From the NCBI GenBank assembly GCA_023258775.1, contig JALQWJ010000127.1:1-5201 (forward strand): 5,201 nucleotides of DNA, read 5' to 3'. Each line of letters begins with the position of its first letter. Position 1 is the stretch's first letter. The notes beneath the pieces are model-generated. The model made no database searches. It saw only the letters and a program-made list of their open reading frames with translations, and was not told the DNA's origin. Made by a program: the position numbers and the translations under genes. Origin of the DNA: Burkholderiaceae bacterium (lineage in GTDB: Bacteria > Pseudomonadota > Gammaproteobacteria > Burkholderiales > Burkholderiaceae_E). Shown here in pieces: positions 1 to 4,684 of this stretch.

Positions 1-667
1 GGTGATCAAAGCTTTAATTCATCGCAAGCGCTGGATTGTGGCCAAGGGACCTGAAGAAATGCAGCGATGGGAGGCGCTGGGTCTTTCATCATCTGTTACT
101 GAAAGGCGCGCTGACGAAGCTTCGCGCGATGTCGAGGCCTGGCTGAAGTGCCAGTTTATGCGAACTCATGTTGGCGAGAGCTTTCAAGGGCGAGTAAGTG
201 GCGTTGCTGCTTTTGGTCTCTTTGTAACGCTCGAGGCGCTTTATGTTGAAGGTATGGTCCATGTTTCTGAGCTTGGAAGTGATTACTTTCAGTTCAATGA
301 GGTTAGTCACGAGCTTCGAGGAGAGCGAACAGGTCGGCGATTCCGACTCGGCGATGAGTTGATGGTTCAGGTGCTACGCGTTGACCTTGAGGCGCGACGT
401 ATAGAATTTGGACTGATTGAGAAAGCATTTCGTTCCAGATCCAGCCACGGTTCGGTAAAAACGAACTCAGAATCGCTTCGAACTGAAGCCTTGTTGCCAG
501 GTGTCACCGTCGATCCTCTCAGTAGCGGTCGTGTTAAGCCTCAACAAGGCAAGCGACGAGGTCTCAAGGCAAAAATTGCTGCTGCGAAGCCAAGTCGCTC
601 TGGCACGGCAAGTGCTGGCAAGAAGTCAGGCGGTAAGCAAAGCACCCGCAAGCGAAACGGCAAGTGA
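1..667 (+). CDS. rnr: Ribonuclease R, C-terminal part (5' end outside window)
   Basis: This is the end of RNase R, a processive 3'-to-5' exoribonuclease that degrades structured RNA and takes part in rRNA and tmRNA-linked quality control in the cytoplasm. The reading frame is already open at base 2 (base 1 ends the preceding codon), so the GTG there is an internal Val in the HRxIKAL-like end of the catalytic RNB domain, not a start. Numbering from that codon, ERRADEASRDV (34-44) is the characteristic RNB/S1 junction. An S1 RNA-binding domain follows (about 57-140) with FGLFV, YVEGMVHVSELG and GERTGRRFRLGD. Residues 143-221 form a low-complexity Lys/Arg/Ser-rich tail, as is usual in proteobacterial RNase R. 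The catalytic aspartates lie outside the window. rlmB follows on the same strand after 170 bases, the classical rnr-rlmB order. Family assignment is strong; only the upstream portion is missing. Confidence 0.95.
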   Translation, partial: VIKALIHRKRWIVAKGPEEMQRWEALGLSSSVTERRADEASRDVEAWLKCQFMRTHVGESFQGRVSGVAAFGLFVTLEALYVEGMVHVSELGSDYFQFNEVSHELRGERTGRRFRLGDELMVQVLRVDLEARRIEFGLIEKAFRSRSSHGSVKTNSESLRTEALLPGVTVDPLSSGRVKPQQGKRRGLKAKIAAAKPSRSGTASAGKKSGGKQSTRKRNGK

Positions 668-683
668 GTTTCGTAATCAGCGA

Positions 684-775
684 TTCAAAAGCACAAAGGC
701 TAATCAAGAGCGAAGGCCTATCAAAAGCACGGCAGCCATTCAAAAGCACGGCAGCGAATCAAGAGCGCGAAGGCC
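684..775 (+). repeat. Imperfect direct repeats in the rnr-rlmB spacer
   Basis: Two long copies, 684-718 (35 nt) and 739-775 (37 nt), share TTCAAAAGCAC at the left, AATCAAGAGC in the middle and GAAGGCC at the right. The second copy carries two extra bases (GC) near its end. A partial copy lies between them, so TCAAAAGCACGGCAGC occurs perfectly at 721-736 and again at 740-755 (period 19). The array sits just after the rnr stop. In the frame one base later than rnr's (+1), it reads as Lys/Ser/Ala/Arg-rich codons resembling an RNase R tail, and that frame stays open until TAA at 834-836, one base before the rlmB start. The repeats are visible directly. That they are a frameshifted remnant of an expanded rnr tail is inference. 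Confidence 0.7.
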
Positions 776-824
776 AATGCCAACGCCTCGGATACCCTTG
801 ATAGTTCCGTTCTTGATAAGGTTT

Positions 825-828
825 GAGG
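825..828 (+). promoter_or_regulatory. Ribosome binding site of rlmB
   Basis: GAGG lies nine bases before the ATG at 838, a standard Shine-Dalgarno position. An in-frame TAA at 829-831 excludes any upstream start, so this site and the ATG at 838 define the beginning of rlmB. Confidence 0.65.
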
Positions 829-837
829 TAACTTAAG

Positions 838-1599
838 ATGACACTCCAGGGTTTTCATGCCGTCATGGCCCGGCTCAAGCGCCAAGCGGATTTGATCGAG
901 GTTATTTACGTTGATGAATCGAGGAGAGATCCTCGGATGCGCGAGTTGCTCGATCTGGCAAAGCGGCAAGGTGTTAAGTTGCTACCGGTTGACGGTCAGC
1001 GCATTGAACGACTTGCGCCGGGCAGACGGCACCAAGGTCTCGTTGCAATTTGTGCTGAGACGATGCCGAGACTTGGTGTGGAAGATTTGTTCATTGAAGG
1101 TGAAAAGCCCCCGCGCTTACTCTTGCTCGATGGCGTAACCGATCCCAGGAATCTCGGCGCTTGCTTGCGGGCTGCTGATGGGGCAGGTATCCGTGCGGTG
1201 ATTGCGCCTAAGGATCATGCTTGTCCTCTGACCGATGCTGCCATTCAGACCGCCTCAGGTGCTGCTGAGTCAGTGAACTACATTCTTGTGACCAATCTTG
1301 TTAGGACGATGCAAGAGCTTCAAGAACGAGGTCTATGGTTGATTGGATTTGCCGAGGACGCATCTACGGGTCTTTGGGATGCAACATGGCCGAGTTCGAC
1401 AGGGTTTGTGATGGGCGCTGAGGGAAAAGGTTTAAGACGTCTTGTTCGCGAGACCTGCGATCAACTCGTGCATTTGCCGATGCTTGGTCAGGTTGCTAGT
1501 TTGAATGTTGCTGTTGCTAGCGGAATCGTGCTGTATGAGGCACTCAGACGAGAGCAGGGGATTGGCCCAGGCGATAAAGGGGCTATTGCGCCAACCTGA
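838..1599 (+). CDS. rlmB: 23S rRNA (guanosine(2251)-2'-O)-methyltransferase RlmB
   Basis: A SpoU/TrmH-family SPOUT methyltransferase of 253 residues, close to the roughly 245 usual for RlmB. RlmB uses S-adenosylmethionine to 2'-O-methylate G2251 in the P-loop of 23S rRNA. The N-terminal substrate-binding domain begins with GFHAV (5-9) and ends with the HQGLVA signature (65-70). The catalytic trefoil-knot domain starts near residue 93 and shows all three SpoU motifs: DGVTDPRNLGACLRAAD (98-114, with Asn105 and Arg111), VMGAEGKGLRR (191-201, with Glu195), and LPMLGQVASLNVAVASG (213-229, with Ser221 and Asn223). The GAAESV stretch (141-146) is typical of RlmB rather than TrmH. The start is fixed by an in-frame stop just upstream. 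The last 15 or so residues extend past the usual family end. The final 168 bp, including motif 3, lie antisense to the cysQ 3' end. Probably co-transcribed with rnr. Confidence 0.96.
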   Translation: MTLQGFHAVMARLKRQADLIEVIYVDESRRDPRMRELLDLAKRQGVKLLPVDGQRIERLAPGRRHQGLVAICAETMPRLGVEDLFIEGEKPPRLLLLDGVTDPRNLGACLRAADGAGIRAVIAPKDHACPLTDAAIQTASGAAESVNYILVTNLVRTMQELQERGLWLIGFAEDASTGLWDATWPSSTGFVMGAEGKGLRRLVRETCDQLVHLPMLGQVASLNVAVASGIVLYEALRREQGIGPGDKGAIAPT

Positions 1600-2424
1600 C
1601 TTGCTATACCGAAAACGATCCATTTGCTCATCGACAACCAAGCCGCCAGCTGCCTCGAGCACAGCTTGCCCGGCTGCGGTGTCCCACTCCATGGTCGGCG
1701 CAAAGCGCGGATAAACATCGGCAAAACCTTCGGCAAGCTTGCAGAATTTTAAAGAAGATCCAAAGTCAGAGCGCTCGGTCACCGGATGCTCATTGACCCA
1801 TGATGCGGTGCGAGCGTCGAGATGTGATGCGCTGACAAGCGCATGCAAGCTGTTGGCGTTGCCATGTCTTGACCTTATGGTGTGTTGGTTCGGGGTACCA
1901 GGTCGATCGATCAGATCAGTGATCTTCGGCGCTTGACCGGAAAATTTCCAGGCCCGTCGTTGACAGGCCTCGCCTTCTTCTCTCGGATCTCCCAGGGTGA
2001 ATCCAAGATAAAGCGCTTTCATTGCAGGCGCGTAAACAAGGCCTAAAAGCGGAAAGTTTTCGTGAATCAAAGCCAGATTCACCGTGTAATGAGGCCTGCC
2101 AGCCACAAACTCCCGGGTCCCGTCGAGCGGATCGACGAGCCAGTAGGCCTGCCCGCCAATAGACATAGCATTCAATCGTTCAGGAGACGCTTCTTCAGAG
2201 ACAATAGGAATCGCATAACGTTGCAAAAACTGATTCAGAATGCCCTCAGCTGCAATATCCGCTCTGGTTAATGGTGAGTTATCTTTTTTGTACTCAAGAC
2301 CGAGATCACTGGCTCTAATTGCTTCGATGGCGCTTCCAGCTTCCATACAGATGCCAGCCAAATCCAGCAATAAGCGCCGAGCACAGTCTGCAGTTACCGT
2401 CAAGCTGTCTGAATTGTGTAGCAT
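1432..2424 (-). CDS. cysQ: 3'(2'),5'-bisphosphate nucleotidase CysQ (inositol monophosphatase superfamily)
   Basis: A 330-residue metal-dependent phosphatase expected to hydrolyse adenosine 3',5'-bisphosphate (pAp) to AMP, keeping this inhibitory by-product of sulfate assimilation and of acyl-carrier-protein loading low. Superfamily motifs are present in order: KKDNSPLTRAD (46-56), VSEEA (75-79), the metal-binding DPLDGTREF (98-106), GSSLKFCKLAEG (222-233) and WDTAAGQAV (247-255). The GSSLKFC and YPRF blocks point to CysQ rather than to inositol monophosphatase or SuhB. It is longer than the E. coli protein (about 246 residues) for three reasons: about 18 extra N-terminal residues, a segment about 28 residues longer between YAPAM (131-135) and VSASH (197-201), and a 43-residue tail after FIAWA (283-287). 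The tail is encoded antisense to rlmB. Only a weak AGGA 12 bases upstream supports the start, so a start further inside the gene is possible. Divergent from the response regulator gene. Confidence 0.92.
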   Translation of the reverse strand: MLHNSDSLTVTADCARRLLLDLAGICMEAGSAIEAIRASDLGLEYKKDNSPLTRADIAAEGILNQFLQRYAIPIVSEEASPERLNAMSIGGQAYWLVDPLDGTREFVAGRPHYTVNLALIHENFPLLGLVYAPAMKALYLGFTLGDPREEGEACQRRAWKFSGQAPKITDLIDRPGTPNQHTIRSRHGNANSLHALVSASHLDARTASWVNEHPVTERSDFGSSLKFCKLAEGFADVYPRFAPTMEWDTAAGQAVLEAAGGLVVDEQMDRFRYSKSGWRNSPFIAWANPLLSSECLIQHDSASNSNIQTSNLTKHRQMHELIAGLANKTS

Positions 2425-2469
2425 AGCGCTGTGGAATCCTATGGATATGCCAATAAGTGCTTATGCTAC
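2418..2469. promoter_or_regulatory. 8-bp inverted repeat bracketing the divergent starts
   Basis: GTAGCATA (2418-2425) and TATGCTAC (2462-2469) are perfect reverse complements whose matching positions are 44 bp apart, about four helical turns. The left arm contains the cysQ start codon on the minus strand. The right arm lies between the ATG at 2441 and the alternative TTG start at 2495 of the regulator. A smaller inverted repeat, ATAAG-TG-CTTAT, sits at 2453-2464. No convincing -35/-10 pair was found on either strand. A paired regulator-binding site is an inference from position and symmetry only. Confidence 0.35.
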
Positions 2470-3160
2470 GTTGTCTCGCTTCGAAGGGTTGCTTTTGGAT
2501 ACCGTAAACAGAATAACGACCGCCGCAACGGTCGACGTTGTCGTTATTGAAGATCATCCGCTCTATGTTGAAGCCCTCTTGTCGCTTCTTTCTGTGGCAC
2601 TTTCGGGACGAAAAATCGAGCGCTTTCGCGATATCGAGTCGGCAGAACCTCTACTGCGTGTTACCAGTCCCACGGTCATTTTGCTTGACTTAATGCTGCC
2701 TGGCTTAAGAGGGACAGATGCACTTCGCCGTGTCAGGCAGCAATGTCCCGATGCGGTCATGGTGACGATTTCTGGCGCCGATGACCCAGTTCAAGTCTCA
2801 GCATGTTTTGCGGCAGGTGCCCAGGCCTTTGTTTCAAAAGCTGCAAAACCCCAGGATATTGCCTCGGTTGTCCGCGCGGCGGTGGAAGGGCGCTTGGTGC
2901 CCCCGGTCTGGAGTAGTAGCGGTGGGCCGCAAGACCCGAAGGCTCTTAATCAGGTGAACTTAACTGACCGGCAAATGGAAGTCTTGCAGTTAATGTGCCT
3001 TGGACATTCAAATAAACACATATCTGGTGTGCTTGGTATTACCGAACAAACAACTAAAGCTCATGTGTCAGCTATTTTTAGAGAACTTGGCGTATTCAAT
3101 CGAACCCAGGCTGTGCTAATTGCCAAGCGGAGAGGCATGGTTAGCCCGGATCCTGTTTGA
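2441..3160 (+). CDS. NarL/FixJ-family response regulator (receiver plus LuxR-type HTH)
   Basis: A two-component transcription regulator of 239 residues from the ATG at 2441. The receiver domain begins at VDVVVIEDH, with the acidic pair Glu37-Asp38, phospho-acceptor Asp83 (in LLDLMLPG), switch Ser111 (TISGADD) and conserved Lys133 (FVSK). A linker follows (about 153-172). A C-terminal LuxR/GerE helix-turn-helix runs from LTDRQMEVLQLMCLG (174-188) through the recognition region TEQTTKAHVSAIFRELGV (201-218) to NRTQAVLIAKRRGM. Phosphorylation by a partner histidine kinase should promote dimerisation and DNA binding; no kinase is in the window. The start is uncertain. ATG 2441 or 2447 gives an unusually long 28-30 residue leader before the receiver. 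TTG at 2495, six bases after AAGGG (2484-2488), gives a more typical 221-residue protein. The frame is open back to 2240, but that part only mirrors cysQ. The DNA target and signal cannot be named. Confidence 0.9.
   Translation: MDMPISAYATLSRFEGLLLDTVNRITTAATVDVVVIEDHPLYVEALLSLLSVALSGRKIERFRDIESAEPLLRVTSPTVILLDLMLPGLRGTDALRRVRQQCPDAVMVTISGADDPVQVSACFAAGAQAFVSKAAKPQDIASVVRAAVEGRLVPPVWSSSGGPQDPKALNQVNLTDRQMEVLQLMCLGHSNKHISGVLGITEQTTKAHVSAIFRELGVFNRTQAVLIAKRRGMVSPDPV
2512..2548. repeat. 9-bp inverted repeat at the start of the receiver-coding region
   Basis: AATAACGAC (2512-2520) and GTCGTTATT (2540-2548) are perfect reverse complements with a 19-base spacer. A competing 6-bp stem, CGACCG (2517-2522) with CGGTCG (2529-2534), shares bases with the first arm, so in RNA the two hairpins would be mutually exclusive. 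The site lies inside the regulator's coding sequence, close to the possible TTG start and about 90-120 bp upstream of the cysQ start. It could be an operator, an mRNA structure or chance; the sequence alone does not decide. Confidence 0.35.
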
Positions 3161-3161
3161 C

Positions 3162-3188
3162 CAGCTGAAAAACGAGCGTTTTTTGCTG
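3162..3188 (+). terminator. Weak terminator-like hairpin after the response regulator
   Basis: Immediately after the regulator stop, CAGC (3162-3165) can pair with GCTG (3185-3188), and AAAAACG (3168-3174) with CGTTTTT (3177-3183), leaving a small TG/T internal bulge and a very tight loop. A run of six T (3179-3184) forms part of the right arm. The stem is A/T-rich and has no separate T tract after it, so it is at best a weak or bidirectional terminator. Position is the main argument. Confidence 0.35.
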
Positions 3189-3202
3189 ACAAAGATAGTC
3201 TG

Positions 3203-3310
3203 GCTGTTAAGGATCGACTTGCTGGCAGAAATACACGCGCTGCGTAAGATAGATTCGCTTCTTGAGGCAGGCTCGCTGTTAAAGACTGACGATATCTTGC
3301 TGAAAATCAG
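3203..3310 (+). repeat. Degenerate 36-nt periodicity with leucine-rich coding potential
   Basis: GCTG recurs exactly every 36 bases, at 3203, 3239 and 3275, and the first and third units also share GCTGTTAA. Elsewhere the units are strongly diverged. Read in the frame beginning with the ATG at 3120, the three units give 12-residue blocks starting LLRIDLLAE, LRKIDSLLE and LLKTDDILL, an amphipathic Leu/Ile/Lys/Asp pattern, before a TGA at 3321-3323. This could be a decayed repeat-protein fragment or chance similarity. No start with a good ribosome binding site was found, so it is not called as a gene. It occupies the middle of the gene-free region 3161-3451. Confidence 0.35.
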
Positions 3311-3338
3311 AACGGCACAATGAAATGCACGCTCTCGC

Positions 3339-3431
3339 AGGTGATACGGTGATCTTCACTGCTTTTTACCTCGAACCTGCATCCCAGGATCCAAGCGACG
3401 TGAAAATCACCTTCATTCAATAAATCACCTT
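3339..3431 (-). repeat. Nested inverted repeats in the 3' untranslated region of the liv operon
   Basis: GGTGATCTTCAC (3348-3359) and GTGAAAATCACC (3400-3411) are complementary at 11 of 12 positions. In RNA made from the minus strand the exception becomes a G-U wobble, giving a continuous 12-bp stem. An outer stem, AGGTGAT (3339-3345) with ATCACCT (3424-3430), nests around it. AAATCACCTT also occurs twice, at 3404-3413 and 3422-3431, as an 18-bp-period direct repeat. The structure begins about 20-40 bases after the stop of the binding-protein gene. No T tract follows it, so a role as 3' stabiliser or factor-dependent terminator is an inference. Confidence 0.45.
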
Positions 3432-3451
3432 GGCTGTCAAACTCGCTTCAT

Positions 3452-4684
3452 TTATCGACCGAGGACTTTGCCAAATCGAACCCAACGCTTGCCATCCCAC
3501 CTTGCAGGTTGCATACGCTCGATCGGGAAGAAATCATCGGCGCCGGTGCTGATATTTATGCCCGGTAAAAGTGTTGGAACGTTGTAGTCCTTCAGGCTCG
3601 CCGCCTGCTTCATCACATTTTCACGCGTCAGATTATCTCCCGAGCGTTTCAGGACCTCTGTGACGGTCATTGCATTGCTATAGCCGTAAAGATAGTTCAA
3701 GTCCTTGGTATCAGCCTGGGGTAGGTACTTCTTCATGAAGGCAAAATAATCAAGAATTGCCTTATCGTTGGCAAACTCGGGATCATCGGGTTCCTTCCAG
3801 TAGAGCCCTGTAATAATTCCTATGCCATTGTCAGCGCCAGCAGGAACCATCACCGCACCCGCGCTATTTGAAACAGAGTTCAAGTAGTGCGTTGGCTTCC
3901 AACCGATTTCTGCAGCTTTCTTGATCGCCATTGCTGCAAATTTGGGAATCGTGATGTTAAAAAAGGTATCTGCACCTGAGGCTTTCAACTGAACCATTTG
4001 ACTATCGATGGTTGGATCGGTGACCTCATAACTCACCTTGGCCACGATCATCGACTTCGCCTTGTCACCCAAGCCATCCTCAAAGCCTTTGAGGTAATCC
4101 TTACCGTAATCATCGTTTTGATAAAGGATTGCAATCTTGGCGTTTGGCTTGGTTTCAAGAATATGCTGAACGTAAATCTTGGCTTCTGGCTGATAGCTCG
4201 GCTGAAAACCCATGGTCCACGGATAACCCTTGGGATCACCCCACTTCGTTGCGCCGGTTGCAATAAACAAATGTGGCACTTTGCGTTGATTCATATACTT
4301 GTGAATCGCCGAATTGGTTGGCGTACCAAGTGTTGTTACTAAAGCAAGAACGTTATCCTGCTCAACAAGTTTACGGGCCTGCTCCAGCGTCTTAGGGGGC
4401 GAGTATCCATCGTCAAGACTCACGAAGTTAATCTTGCGACCATTAATGCCGCCTTGATCGTTAATCATTTGATAATAGCCAGCTGCAGCCTTACCGATCG
4501 CACCGTAAGCTGACGCCGGTCCGGAGTAGGGCATGATGTTGCCGATTTTAATTTCTTTATCGGTAACGCCCGGCCCGTACTGCTTTTGTGCGAATGCTGC
4601 TGGTCCTGCGCCAGCAACACCTACACCGATAGCGACAGCAGCAATCGCCTGAGTAACTTCACGCCGCTTTGAATTCATCTTCAT
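3452..4684 (-). CDS. Branched-chain amino acid-type ABC transporter, periplasmic substrate-binding protein
   Basis: A 410-residue type I periplasmic binding protein of the LivK/Leu-Ile-Val-binding family. It captures a ligand in the periplasm and delivers it to a LivH/LivM permease. Residues 1-32 are a signal peptide: charged KMNSKRR, a hydrophobic Ala/Val/Gly core, then AFA before Gln33. The mature part starts GVTDKEIKIGNIMPYSG (39-55), followed by NDQGGINGRKI (75-85), DDGYSPPKTLEQARKLVE (91-108), TLGTPTNSA (118-126) and YQNDDYGKDYLKG (188-200), a block order typical of ABC-type leucine/amide-binding proteins. The ligand cannot be read from the sequence; many Burkholderiales paralogues bind other carboxylates or aromatics. 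The start at 4684 overlaps the permease stop as ATGA and is preceded by GAAGGG. ATG 4678, two codons later, has better Shine-Dalgarno spacing (nine bases). The open frame back to 4774 is out of phase with the permease and is not used. Last gene of its operon. Confidence 0.92.
   Translation of the reverse strand: MKMNSKRREVTQAIAAVAIGVGVAGAGPAAFAQKQYGPGVTDKEIKIGNIMPYSGPASAYGAIGKAAAGYYQMINDQGGINGRKINFVSLDDGYSPPKTLEQARKLVEQDNVLALVTTLGTPTNSAIHKYMNQRKVPHLFIATGATKWGDPKGYPWTMGFQPSYQPEAKIYVQHILETKPNAKIAILYQNDDYGKDYLKGFEDGLGDKAKSMIVAKVSYEVTDPTIDSQMVQLKASGADTFFNITIPKFAAMAIKKAAEIGWKPTHYLNSVSNSAGAVMVPAGADNGIGIITGLYWKEPDDPEFANDKAILDYFAFMKKYLPQADTKDLNYLYGYSNAMTVTEVLKRSGDNLTRENVMKQAASLKDYNVPTLLPGINISTGADDFFPIERMQPARWDGKRWVRFGKVLGR

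Noticed and set aside
797..818. CTTGATA direct repeat as a promoter for rlmB
   Set aside because: The two copies are 15 bases apart, no matching -10 follows at a suitable distance, and short repeats like this are expected by chance.
501..836. 111-codon + strand open frame overlapping the rnr tail
   Set aside because: More than half lies inside rnr in another frame and there is no credible start. It is discussed only as a possible frameshifted tail, not as a gene.
2240..2440. N-terminal extension of the response regulator frame upstream of 2441
   Set aside because: It is antisense to the conserved beginning of cysQ (KKDNSPLTRAD is on the other strand) and has no receiver-domain similarity.
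3120..3323. 67-codon + strand open frame after the regulator
   Set aside because: Its ATG lies inside the regulator gene in another frame, no clear ribosome binding site was seen, and no family is recognisable. The repeat-like portion is reported separately.
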